Positions 23,971-32,486 of a DNA stretch of 64,000 nt are shown one piece after another. The notes below the pieces were generated by a model. That model was not told the origin of the DNA, ran no database searches, and worked only from the letters and a program-made list of their open reading frames with translations. The stretch is from Chitinophagales bacterium (lineage in GTDB: Bacteria; Bacteroidota; Bacteroidia; Chitinophagales; Saprospiraceae), in assembly GCA_017303475.1 (NCBI GenBank), contig JAFLBO010000025.1, positions 1 to 64,000 of the forward strand. Direction: 5' to 3'. Position numbers and translations under genes: made by a program. Positions within the stretch are counted from its first letter, which is position 1. Each line of letters starts with the position of its first letter.

Positions 23971-24351
23971 ATGAACACCATTGACACCTACATTTCCACT
24001 CACCCGGAAGAAGTTCAGGTATTACTGGAAAAAGTAAGATCCCTGATCAGGGAAAATGCTCCCGGCGCTACGGAAGACATCAAATATGGCATCCCAACCT
24101 TCATTCTGAACGGGAATCTGGTGCATTTCGCAGCATTTAAACACCATATCGGCTTTTACCCGGCACCCAGCGGTCTGGTGGAATTTGCCAATGAACTCGA
24201 ACCCTACAAAGCCGGCAAAGGTTCCGTACAATTCCCGCTGGACCAGCCCCTGCCTCTGGAACTAATTCGCAAAATTGTTGCGTTTCGTGTAGCAGAAAAC
24301 CTGGCTAAAAAAGCTTCCAAGAAAAAGAAGCCCCAGAATGCCCCGGAATGA
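23971..24351 (+). CDS. DUF1801 (YdhG-like) protein
   Basis: 126 residues. Family pattern: N-terminal YISTHPEEVQVLLEKVRSLI helix, EDIKYGIPTFILNGNLVHFAAFKHHIGFYP core (about 36-65), KGSVQFPLDQPLPLELIRKIVAFR and a basic tail (KKASKKKKPQ). DUF1801 members resemble the frataxin-like YdhG fold and are sometimes called iron chaperones, but function is unproven. Cytoplasmic and monocistronic. Confidence 0.9.
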   Translation: MNTIDTYISTHPEEVQVLLEKVRSLIRENAPGATEDIKYGIPTFILNGNLVHFAAFKHHIGFYPAPSGLVEFANELEPYKAGKGSVQFPLDQPLPLELIRKIVAFRVAENLAKKASKKKKPQNAPE

Positions 24352-24379
24352 GGGAGGAATTTGGGAACTTTGTGCGAGT

Positions 24380-24488
24380 ATTACCACTAAGACACTTAGG
24401 ACACTAAGAAGCGCTAAGTTTTAAATTTCAAAAATGCTGAAAATACATTGAGCATTGTCACTTAGTGCCTTTAGTGTCTTAGTGGTAA
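24380..24488. repeat. Inverted repeat (module 2) before pheS
   Basis: Arms ATTACCACTAAGACACTTAG.. (24380-24408) and ..CTTTAGTGTCTTAGTGGTAA (24459-24488), with a 50-base loop. Fills the gap between the DUF1801 gene and pheS. Confidence 0.9.
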
Positions 24489-24514
24489 TCCCCTCTTACT
24501 CTTCACTTACCACC

Positions 24515-25546
24515 ATGTCAGACATATTCGAAAAAGCGGAGCTGGTTATAGCTGAAATCAATGCACAAGCGCCGGCTAATGCAGCAGAACTGGAGGCGTT
24601 CCGGATCCAGTACCTCGGCACCAAAGGCCTGATTAAGGGCCTGATGGAAGAAATGCGCAATGTGCCCAATGAGCGCAAACGGGATTACGGTCAACTCATG
24701 AACCGGCTCAAACAGGAGGCCGAGACCAAACACAACTCGCTGAAGGAAGTTTTTGAGGCGCAGGCACAAAATGCCGCTGGCAGTGCATTGGACCTCAGCG
24801 CCCCCGGCGAACCCATGCCTTTAGGGTCGCGACATCCGGTAGCGGTGACCATGAACCGGATTGTGGAAATTTTCACCCGCATGGGCTTCAGTGTAGCCGA
24901 CGGACCTGAAATTGAAGATGATTGGCACAATTTCACGGCCATGAATACGCCGGAAGACCACCCTGCCCGCGATATGCAGGATACATTCTATGTAGTGGAT
25001 GCCCCGGGTATGCTCTTGCGCACACACACATCGCCCGTACAGGCGCGCGTGATGGAGAACCGCCAACCGCCTATTCGCATTATCGCGCCGGGACGTGTGT
25101 ACCGGAATGAGACCATTTCCACGCGCTCACACGCACAATTCCACCAGGTGGAGGGATTATATATTGATGAAGGTGTTTCTTTCGCCGATTTGAAACAAAC
25201 GCTCCTCTATTTTGCCCAGGAAATGTTCGGCGCAACCAAAATTCGGCTGCGCCCTTCCTTCTTCCCATTCACGGAGCCTTCTGCTGAAATGGATATCTGG
25301 CTCGGTACAGACACAGAAAAGAACTACCGGCTCACCAAAGGCACCGGATGGCTGGAAATTCTCGGCTGCGGCATGGTAGATCCTCAGGTGCTGGAAAACT
25401 GCGGTATTGATTCCAAAAAATACAGCGGCTTTGCCTTCGGTATGGGCATTGAACGCCAGGCCCTGCGTTTATACGAAATTGGGGATATCCGTCTCCTCTT
25501 CGAAAATGATGTGCGATTCCTCAGGCAGTTCTCCTCAGCTATGTAA
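24515..25546 (+). CDS. pheS: Phenylalanine-tRNA ligase alpha subunit
   Basis: 343 residues, normal for PheS. N-terminal coiled-coil tRNA-binding arm (about 1-100), then the class II core: motif 1 region HPVAVTMNRIVEIFTRMGF, TPEDHPARDMQDTFY, motif 2 RVYRNETISTRSHAQFHQVEG (about 195-215) and motif 3 FAFGMGIERQAL. Charges tRNA-Phe together with PheT. Start at MSDIFEKAEL (24515); an upstream in-frame ATG lies in repeat DNA. pheT is not in the window next to it. Confidence 0.97.
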   Translation: MSDIFEKAELVIAEINAQAPANAAELEAFRIQYLGTKGLIKGLMEEMRNVPNERKRDYGQLMNRLKQEAETKHNSLKEVFEAQAQNAAGSALDLSAPGEPMPLGSRHPVAVTMNRIVEIFTRMGFSVADGPEIEDDWHNFTAMNTPEDHPARDMQDTFYVVDAPGMLLRTHTSPVQARVMENRQPPIRIIAPGRVYRNETISTRSHAQFHQVEGLYIDEGVSFADLKQTLLYFAQEMFGATKIRLRPSFFPFTEPSAEMDIWLGTDTEKNYRLTKGTGWLEILGCGMVDPQVLENCGIDSKKYSGFAFGMGIERQALRLYEIGDIRLLFENDVRFLRQFSSAM

Positions 25547-25554
25547 AAGGCTCT

Positions 25555-25830
25555 AAGCGTACAAAAGGCACAAAGACGCGTTGGCACAAAGACGCGTTGG
25601 CACAAAGACGCGTTGGCACAAAGGCGCGTTGGCACAAAGACGCGAAGGCTCAAAGACACGAAGCGCAGGCCGAAGGCCTGCGCTTCGCATTTAGCAGCGA
25701 AGCTGCTTGAAACTTCGCGCCTTAGTGTCTTCGCGCCTTAGTGTCTTCGTGCTTTAATGTCTTCGCGCCTTAGTGTCTCCGCGTCTTAGTGTCTCCGCGT
25801 CAACGTACCTTTGTGCCTTTTGTACGCTTA
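25555..25830. repeat. Large inverted repeat with 16-base tandem units (module 9)
   Basis: Left arm: outer AAGCGTACAAAAGGCACAAA, then about four units of GACGCGTTGGCACAAA. Centre: GCGCAGGCCGAAGGCCTGCGC palindrome and AGCAGCGAAGCTGCT. Right arm: about six units of CTTCGCGCCTTAGTGT, then CTTTGTGCCTTTTGTACGCTTA. Separates pheS from the convergent DUF3078 gene. The 25804-25811 TACCTTTG inside belongs to this repeat and is not taken as a promoter. Confidence 0.93.
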
Positions 25831-25840
25831 GCGCCTGCTC

Positions 25841-26803
25841 TTAGAAAATCATGTTGTACTTAAGCAGGAAACCGCCGGTGTAGGCTGGTTTTAGGCCCAG
25901 GAACGGACGAATAGCATCTGGTGCGGTGCCGGCCGGGATCTTTTCTACCTGTACCAAAGTAAAGTGATCGTAGAAAACATCGCCGAAGAGTCCGAGAGCG
26001 AGGCCTTTGAAAATCTGGATGTCCAGAGCGTTTTGCCACAATACATTACCGTTCAGGCTCTGACGGTAGTCGGCAAACCAGGCCAGTTTGGAGCTGAAGG
26101 CTACGCGGTCCTTGAAGTATTTGTTGGTGTAGGCTGCCTTCAGAGAGTAACCCAACTGGAAGCGACTGTTTTTTCCTTCTTCGTTGCCCAATGGTTGGCC
26201 GGTAAGAGCAGCCAGGGAGTCGTTGCCAACGTAGATCAGATTAAAGCTGGCAGGAGAGAGAAAAAAGCTCAGGTTTTTGGTTGGCTTGTAATCCAAACCC
26301 GGAGCTATGGCAAAACGAGCAGGAGAAAGAAACTCAGAAAGCAGGTCTTTCTTATCGCCTTTGATCACGTTTCCGGTGTAGGTAGGCAGTAGTTGAGATT
26401 CTGCTGTAGCATCAATAGCTGCAAAGAGCTTGTCTTTCATGATGCTATAGCCAAAACGTGAACCCAGACGAAGGATATCCAGGTTTTTCTGGAATGGGTT
26501 GATGCTGCCATCGTCTTTGGTTTTATTACCAATACGCTGTGCCGCCAGCTGGAGTGTACCGCTGTTATTCCAGAAATATTTCCCCTGTTTGTTGTTGGCA
26601 AAAAGGTTGACTAAACCGCCAAACCCTACGCGGTTGTCGCCAGCGCCGAGGCGTGGGTTGCCGAGAAATGTGCCTGCCAGGTCGAGGCCCAGACTGCCGC
26701 CAAAGCCCCAGCCGAGTTTTTCTTCAGCAGGCGCAGCCGGTGCTTGAGCCAGAGAAATTTGAATACTTAAAAAGACGAGAAGAAGGGTGGATAATGATTT
26801 CAT
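25841..26803 (-). CDS. DUF3078 outer-membrane-type protein
   Basis: 320 residues. Signal peptide MKSLSTLLLVFLSIQISLAQ. The mature protein is rich in amphipathic strands; RVGFGGLVNLFANNKQGKYF and the regular Asn/aromatic pattern match DUF3078, a Bacteroidota family thought to form small outer-membrane barrels. The C-terminal strand GGFLLKYNMIF ends in Phe as barrels often do. Function unknown. Confidence 0.85.
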   Translation of the reverse strand: MKSLSTLLLVFLSIQISLAQAPAAPAEEKLGWGFGGSLGLDLAGTFLGNPRLGAGDNRVGFGGLVNLFANNKQGKYFWNNSGTLQLAAQRIGNKTKDDGSINPFQKNLDILRLGSRFGYSIMKDKLFAAIDATAESQLLPTYTGNVIKGDKKDLLSEFLSPARFAIAPGLDYKPTKNLSFFLSPASFNLIYVGNDSLAALTGQPLGNEEGKNSRFQLGYSLKAAYTNKYFKDRVAFSSKLAWFADYRQSLNGNVLWQNALDIQIFKGLALGLFGDVFYDHFTLVQVEKIPAGTAPDAIRPFLGLKPAYTGGFLLKYNMIF

Positions 26804-26936
26804 GATTGAAATGCGTTAATGTGAACTGTGATAAAAAAAACGGCTTGCAGCGCTCATTCACTGCAAGGCGAACGTGCCGCTTAGGACGGCACAAAAATGA
26901 AAAGTTTCTGGTCGCTGACCAACAATTCGTTTTAAT

Positions 26937-28589
26937 CTAGAAGGTTTGATACTCCGGCGAGAACATGATGTAGTTAATCAATCTTTCCAACGGGATTTTT
27001 ACTTCTGTCTGGTTGTTGCTGGCCAGGTAATTTTCCCATTCGTAGGTCCAGTCTGAAGCAGGCAGACCATCCAGGAATATCGTTTCGTAAAAATAATTGA
27101 ACCGATCAGTGTCCACCTGGACCGGAAGCATGATCCGTAATAAATCCTTCACCAGTTCATAAGGGTTGGATGGATCCGGCGTAATACCACCGTTGCGCAC
27201 CCAGGGAACGATATCCAGTTTGATGCCAATAGAACTATTAGGCGAACTGCCTACCACCCGTTTGCCGGTAAGCAACATCTGTGGCAATTTATACCGGGAA
27301 ATGATTGACGTAGAGCTGAACCAGTGCCTGCTGAAATCTGGCGCCTGATAATATGCGCTGTATCCGGCAACATCCGGCGGATAAAACAGACTGAGGTTGG
27401 CCAGGCCCAACATGCGCTCGTACACTCCTGAGTAGTAAAAAGTTTCGTAGTGCTTTTTGTTATCAGTGTATGGATCCGGGATAACAATATCGAAGAAGGT
27501 AATAGACTGCAAGGCTAGTTCCAGCGGGGAACGAATCAAACCGCCAATAATTTCATCCGCATTGGTGGAGTCGTCCATATCAAAGAAATGCTGGCTTTTG
27601 AAGAGTTTGCGCAGCATTGGAACTATCTCGTAGTTGTTGGCCAGCAGGGTATCAGCCAGAGGCTGAATAATGTCCTGTTCGATTTCCTGGGTAATATTGG
27701 AGTGCACAAAATACCGGTACACCCTTCTGACAAAATTCCGGGCGGTTTCGGGTTGTGCGTACACCATATTGATGATTGCATCAAGCTCCGTGTACATTCC
27801 TGTTACGGTAGTGCCACCCGTGATGACCGTATTCTGGAACTTACTGGTGAAGGTTTTGGAACCTGTATCGTGTCGAGACAAAACAGCATTCCCACGGGGT
27901 ATGTTGGTTTCAGGATCAACAGTGCTTCGGTTTCCAATAGTACGCCAGCCGGTAAAGACCCGTGCCGCCTGCACTATATCATCTTCTGTGTAATGGGTGT
28001 AATCGCCGGGACCAATTTGTGGGCCTTTGCCAATGGTAAACAGTTCAAAAAACTCCCGGGCAAAATTTTCGTTCGGACTGTTTTTCGAATTTTGGTGGCC
28101 ATTCAGGTACAACAACATCGTATTATCGGCCACCATTTTGGTCATCAGTTTTTTCAAATTGCCCAAACAGCCCCAGCGCAACAAACGCAGGTAATCAAAA
28201 AAGGTGGCGTGATTGTACGTAAGGATGTTTGTCGCCATGTATTGGTGGAAAAAGAACATCATCCGGTGACCAATGCCGGAGTCTTCCAGGGCTTCATTCA
28301 GCCACCAGCCCAATACACGCTGACGATATGCAAATTCAAGAGCGGTATCAAAGTTAGTAGGCGGTATTAACCAAATTTGCTGCTCAACGGTTGGGGTACC
28401 AGGAGGGTCGTAAACCGGCTGCTCCATAGTTAATGGCTGTAATGCCAGCAGTTCGTTTACTGCCTGATCTACAGTCATGGTTGTGAGCTGTTGCAGGTGT
28501 TGGCGGTTGTACCTGTAGCTGGTGCGGCGCAGTAGGTGTGCCGCACGTCGTTCACCCAATGTACCCTGATAAGGAGCGAGAGATGCCAT
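26937..28589 (-). CDS. DUF1800 domain protein
   Basis: 550 residues. Start at MASLAPYQGTLGERRAAHLL, the family's N-terminus. Typical elements: AAHLLRRTSY, RVLGWWLNEAL, FFHQYMATN, NENFAREFFELFTIG (about 185-199), TEDDIVQAARVFTGW and ETARNFVRRVYRYFVHSNI. DUF1800 proteins are often encoded next to DUF1501 genes and are thought to be exported; here no DUF1501 gene is adjacent and no clear signal peptide is seen. Function unknown. Confidence 0.9.
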   Translation of the reverse strand: MASLAPYQGTLGERRAAHLLRRTSYRYNRQHLQQLTTMTVDQAVNELLALQPLTMEQPVYDPPGTPTVEQQIWLIPPTNFDTALEFAYRQRVLGWWLNEALEDSGIGHRMMFFFHQYMATNILTYNHATFFDYLRLLRWGCLGNLKKLMTKMVADNTMLLYLNGHQNSKNSPNENFAREFFELFTIGKGPQIGPGDYTHYTEDDIVQAARVFTGWRTIGNRSTVDPETNIPRGNAVLSRHDTGSKTFTSKFQNTVITGGTTVTGMYTELDAIINMVYAQPETARNFVRRVYRYFVHSNITQEIEQDIIQPLADTLLANNYEIVPMLRKLFKSQHFFDMDDSTNADEIIGGLIRSPLELALQSITFFDIVIPDPYTDNKKHYETFYYSGVYERMLGLANLSLFYPPDVAGYSAYYQAPDFSRHWFSSTSIISRYKLPQMLLTGKRVVGSSPNSSIGIKLDIVPWVRNGGITPDPSNPYELVKDLLRIMLPVQVDTDRFNYFYETIFLDGLPASDWTYEWENYLASNNQTEVKIPLERLINYIMFSPEYQTF

Positions 28590-28649
28590 TTTAAGCGAAT
28601 GTTGGTGGTTTTTCTGTGTCGGGCCTATTGGTCGTGGCGAAGATATGTT

Positions 28650-28707
28650 GGCCAAAAATAAAAACATCCGAGTAATGCAAAACAAATTTGACATTACCCG
28701 GATGTTT
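28650..28707 (-). terminator. Intrinsic terminator of the acyl-CoA ligase gene
   Basis: On the minus strand, AAACATCCGGGTAATG pairs with CATTACTCGGATGTTT (one mismatch) and is followed by TTATTTTTGG. It lies 18 bases after the ligase stop. Confidence 0.85.
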
Positions 28708-28724
28708 GTTCTTTGTAAATAAGG

Positions 28725-30395
28725 TTATTTAGAATCCCGCAATTCCCTTCGCAGGATTTTGCCCACATTGGTTTTGGGCAATTCTGTGCGGAATTCCACT
28801 TTTCGTGGCACTTTATAGTTGGTCAGGTTTTCCCGACAATGGGCAATGACTTCCTCTTCTGTGAGTGAAGGATCCCGTTTGATGATGAAAACCTTCACTA
28901 CTTCGCCGGATTTTTCATCTGCCAGACCAATAGCGGCAGATTCCAGCACTTTGGGGTGCAGGGCCAAAACATCCTCAATTTCATTAGGATACACATTGAA
29001 TCCCGACACCAGAATCATGTCTTTTTTCCGGTCTACAATCTGGAAATAACCATCAGGGTGCATGTAGCCCATATCGCCGGTACACAGCCAGCCATCTTTG
29101 ATGGTTTCTGCAGTGGCTTCCGGGCGCTGCCAATAGCCTTTCATTACCTGCGGACCACGAGCCTGTATTTCGCCTACATTATCAGGCCCAGGTGGCAGAG
29201 GTTGGTAACTTTCATTAACAATACGTACTTCTGTGCTGGGCACCGGCATGCCTATGGTGCCGATACGCATAGTGCTGTCTACCGGGTTTACGGTGAGTAC
29301 CGGGCTGCTTTCGGTCATGCCATAACCTTCTGTGAGTTGGCAGCCGGTAACCTGTTGCCAGCGTTCGGCTACGGCACGTTGAACAGCCATGGCCCCGCCC
29401 ACGCAGGCGCGCAGGTTGCTGAAGTCCAGTTTGTGGAAGGCAGGCTGGTTGAGCAATCCGTTGAAGAGCGTATTCACACCCGGTACAATATGCGGCTTGT
29501 ATTTATCCCATTCCTTGATGAGGGCCGGCAGGTCGCGGGCATTGACAATCAGGATATTACAGGAACCTACGCTCATGAAAGCCAGACAGTTCACCGTAAA
29601 GGAGAAAATATGATACAATGGCAGGGCACACAGACTTCTAACCTGTTCATTTTCATGGCCTTGCAACACCGGCATCAACCAGGCTCTGATTTGCATCATG
29701 TTAGCCAGGAGGTTGCGGTTTGTGAGCATGGTTCCTTTGGAAACACCGGTAGTACCTCCGGTATATTGCAGGGCAATGGTATCGTCCGGACCACCTTTAA
29801 AGGGTTCCAGGGTGAATTTTCTACCCTGCTTAATAGCATCATTGAAGCAAACGGTGTTGGTCAAGTGGTATTTGGGTACCATCTTTTTGATGCGACGAAC
29901 CACAAAGTTTACAATAGCGCCCTTTAATCCCAACATCTCACCAATAGAGGTCAGGATAACAGTTTTGATCTGGGTTTCAGCAATGATTTCTTCCAGATTA
30001 TGGGCAAAATTCTCTGCAATCAAGATGGCTTTGGCGCCGGAATCAATGAACTGGTGTTTCATTTCCCGCGGTGTATACAGGGGGTTGGTGTTCACCAGAA
30101 TCAGGCCGGCCTTCAGTACCCCGAACATGGCAATAGGGTATTGCATCAGGTTGGGCATCATTAGCGCAACACGGTCGCCAGGCTCCAGTCCCCGAGAGCG
30201 TAGGTAAGCCCCAAAAGCAGTACTTTTTTCATCCAATTCCCGAAATGTCATGGTTTTACCCATGAAAATGAAAGCTGGTTTGTCTGCGTATTTTTTAAAC
30301 GATTCCTCCACCATGTCAATCACACGGGAGTACTGATCAGGATTGATATTGGCGGGTACACCGGCCGGATAATGATGTAACCAGGGCTTTTCCAT
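28725..30395 (-). CDS. fadD: Long-chain fatty-acid-CoA ligase
   Basis: 556 residues, ANL superfamily. P-loop-like motif YTGGTTGVSKG (about 216-226), substrate-pocket GYGMTESSP near 355, STGDL-like CTGDMGYMHPDG near 438, the hinge DRKKDMI and the C-terminal Lys in TNVGKILRREL. Activates fatty acids to acyl-CoA via acyl-AMP. High overall similarity to FadD-type enzymes. The leader before the ATG is made of module 1 repeat. Confidence 0.94.
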   Translation of the reverse strand: MEKPWLHHYPAGVPANINPDQYSRVIDMVEESFKKYADKPAFIFMGKTMTFRELDEKSTAFGAYLRSRGLEPGDRVALMMPNLMQYPIAMFGVLKAGLILVNTNPLYTPREMKHQFIDSGAKAILIAENFAHNLEEIIAETQIKTVILTSIGEMLGLKGAIVNFVVRRIKKMVPKYHLTNTVCFNDAIKQGRKFTLEPFKGGPDDTIALQYTGGTTGVSKGTMLTNRNLLANMMQIRAWLMPVLQGHENEQVRSLCALPLYHIFSFTVNCLAFMSVGSCNILIVNARDLPALIKEWDKYKPHIVPGVNTLFNGLLNQPAFHKLDFSNLRACVGGAMAVQRAVAERWQQVTGCQLTEGYGMTESSPVLTVNPVDSTMRIGTIGMPVPSTEVRIVNESYQPLPPGPDNVGEIQARGPQVMKGYWQRPEATAETIKDGWLCTGDMGYMHPDGYFQIVDRKKDMILVSGFNVYPNEIEDVLALHPKVLESAAIGLADEKSGEVVKVFIIKRDPSLTEEEVIAHCRENLTNYKVPRKVEFRTELPKTNVGKILRRELRDSK

Positions 30396-30402
30396 ATTTG
30401 AT

Positions 30403-30520
30403 TGAGTTTTTGAGTGCCTGAGTGTTTGAGTTTTTGAGTGCCTGAGTGTTTGAGTGGGGGGATGCCGGTCTCAACGCCAACTCAAACACTCATCAACTCC
30501 CAAACTCAAACACGCAAAAA
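30403..30520. repeat. Inverted repeat (module 1) between GT39-type gene and acyl-CoA ligase
   Basis: Tandem GAGTTTTTGAGTGCCTGAGT units on the left and AACTCAAACACTCATCAACT on the right, separated by a GGGGGGATGCCGGTCTC loop. On the minus strand the CACTCAAAAACTCAATCAAA end abuts the ligase ATG. Confidence 0.88.
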
Positions 30521-30589
30521 CAGCAGGTAATATTTCAAAAAAAAATTGGTTCAAGGAAAGAATGTGCCGGAAATGCCGAACGGACATTT

Positions 30590-32275
30590 TTATTTCGTTT
30601 CCGGCGCCGGAATTTCCAAAAGCAAGTAGGAGCCCAAGGTGGATTCCCTGGTGGCAGGATTCAGGAATTTTGGCTTCAAAAGGGCCACCTGAAAATGCGG
30701 GAATCGGGCTTTTTCTACTGTATGTAACCCGGCTTCTTTCAGAATGTTCTGGCCATCGAGGGTGGTAAACACAAAAATGCCATTTTCCGACAATGCCTGC
30801 TGACGTGCCAGGGCAGGGGTGCCCAGATTGGGCATGATCCGGCCGTTGTAAAAATCCATGGCATGGCTGCTGCTTTGAAAAAAGTACATCTTTTCAGGTG
30901 GAATGCCCTGCGCTCGTGCAAGCTGTGCCACCCGCGCCGGGCACTGGTAAGGCAACAATCGGGCGTAAAAATGGAAATTAAGCACAAAGCCGAACAACAC
31001 CATCAGCCATACGCCGCGCTGAACCAGCCTGTTGGAGTCTTCCGGAAATGGTTGTTGCCAAATGCGCCATAACAATGATGTCAACCCAACCAAAAAGGGG
31101 ATTTTGAGCCACCAGGCGCCTTCGGGGAAAAAGAAAAACAAGGCCGCCAAACACAATACAATAGTTAGAAAACCAATAAAATACAACACAAGCCACTGCC
31201 AGCGCTTTGGTTGCTCCAGGGTAGAGGCCAGTAATATGGCAGCCCAGGGCAGGGTAACAAAAATGTAGTGCGGTAACTTATACTGCGACTGTGAAAGGGC
31301 AATGAAGGTGAGTAGGAACGCGCCTAAGGTGATGAATTCCCGGTTGTTGGGGTTGCTAGTGACGGGGTGACTGCCAGTCACCCCGCCACGAAGATGCTTC
31401 CAAAGCGCATAAGGCAGCAGTAAACACCAGGGCAGAAAAGCCCAGAGGTATACGTGCAGAAAATAAAACCCGGAAGCATCGTTTTTCCACACGTTTTCGC
31501 CGGTAATGCGTCCAAAACTTTGCTCCCAAAAGAAAAAACGCAGTCCGGAAATACCATGACGATCATTCACCAGTTTTTCAGGATGCAGGTCAAATTGCTG
31601 CCACAATCCCCAGCACATAGGCGCCAACACCAGAGCTGTTACTGCAAGACCAGGCAGCCATTGCCATTGAAAAATGCTGCGCCAGTCGCGTTTAATCAAC
31701 AAATGGGCGCCCAGGCCAAAGGCAGTCATCACCAGTCCTATCGGACCTTTGGCCAGCATGGCCAGGCCTACAAAAAAGAAGGCTGCCAACAGGTTTTTCC
31801 AGCGCCGGAACGCTAGGTACTCTGCCCCTTGCCAGATAGCGCAGGTGGAAAAGCCCAGCAAGAGGGTATCTGTGCGCACATCGTTACTGATCACCATCAA
31901 ACCCATGCAGGAGGCCAGGATAAAAGCGGCATTACGGGCTTTTTCGAACCCGTAAAACAAAAGTGTAAACCGATAGGTAGCCCAAACGCCCATGAGTGCA
32001 GCCAACACAGAGGGCAGTTTGTAGGCCCAGTTGCTCAACCCAAATACCTTGAACATAGCCGCCGAAAGCCAAAATACCAGCGGTGGCTTGTCCAGATAAT
32101 CCGCGCCCCTGTGAAAAACTTGCAGCCAGCTGCCGTTTTGCGACATTTCCATGGCAATGGAGGCGTACTGGGCCGCATCCACGTCCATTACGTCAATAAA
32201 CAGGCCGCGTATGTACACAGCTGCGAGGCCCAATGCGAGCCAAAGCCAGGGATTGCGGAAATATTTGTTGATCAT
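30590..32275 (-). CDS. GT39/ArnT-like polytopic glycosyltransferase
   Basis: 561 residues. The first luminal loop has the family's acidic motif (DVMDVDAAQYASIAMEM, about 29-45) and RGADYLDKPPLVFWL. Ten or more hydrophobic helices follow, then a soluble C-terminal domain (about 470-561). Fits PMT/ArnT-type transferases that use polyprenyl-phosphate sugars on the periplasmic side of the inner membrane. Acceptor unknown; lipid A or glycoprotein are options. Residues about 295-306 (RGGVTGSHPVTS) are encoded by a module 4 palindrome, a probable repeat insertion kept in frame. Confidence 0.85.
   Translation of the reverse strand: MINKYFRNPWLWLALGLAAVYIRGLFIDVMDVDAAQYASIAMEMSQNGSWLQVFHRGADYLDKPPLVFWLSAAMFKVFGLSNWAYKLPSVLAALMGVWATYRFTLLFYGFEKARNAAFILASCMGLMVISNDVRTDTLLLGFSTCAIWQGAEYLAFRRWKNLLAAFFFVGLAMLAKGPIGLVMTAFGLGAHLLIKRDWRSIFQWQWLPGLAVTALVLAPMCWGLWQQFDLHPEKLVNDRHGISGLRFFFWEQSFGRITGENVWKNDASGFYFLHVYLWAFLPWCLLLPYALWKHLRGGVTGSHPVTSNPNNREFITLGAFLLTFIALSQSQYKLPHYIFVTLPWAAILLASTLEQPKRWQWLVLYFIGFLTIVLCLAALFFFFPEGAWWLKIPFLVGLTSLLWRIWQQPFPEDSNRLVQRGVWLMVLFGFVLNFHFYARLLPYQCPARVAQLARAQGIPPEKMYFFQSSSHAMDFYNGRIMPNLGTPALARQQALSENGIFVFTTLDGQNILKEAGLHTVEKARFPHFQVALLKPKFLNPATRESTLGSYLLLEIPAPETK
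31358..31390. repeat. Module 4 palindrome inside a coding sequence
   Basis: AGTGACGGGGTGACTG, one base, then CAGTCACCCCGCCAC. One mismatch in the stem. Same core as the perfect intergenic palindrome at 12566-12609. Confidence 0.9.
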
Positions 32276-32486
32276 GACGGTTGACGGCTTACGGTTGACG
32301 GCCTACGGTGGACGGCTTACGGTTGACGGCTTACGGTTGACGGCCTACGGTTGACGGCTTACGGTTGACGGCTTAAGGTTGACGGCCTACGGTGGACGGG
32401 TTTGGGGTAATTGAAAGTTTCAGACTACCCCGAGCCAAAAACCGTCCACCGTAAGCCGTCCACCGTAGGCCGTCCACCGTTAACCG
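32276..32486. repeat. Tandem/inverted repeat block (module 5)
   Basis: Left: roughly nine GACGGCTTACGGTTG-type units. Right: AACCGTCCACCGTAAGCCGT-type units in the other orientation, about 36 bases later. Fills the gap between the beta-mannosidase and GT39-type genes. Same family as 55516-55666. Confidence 0.93.

Noticed and set aside
25804..25811. TACCTTTG as a promoter
   Set aside because: Part of a module 9 repeat and points into the 3' end of a convergent gene.
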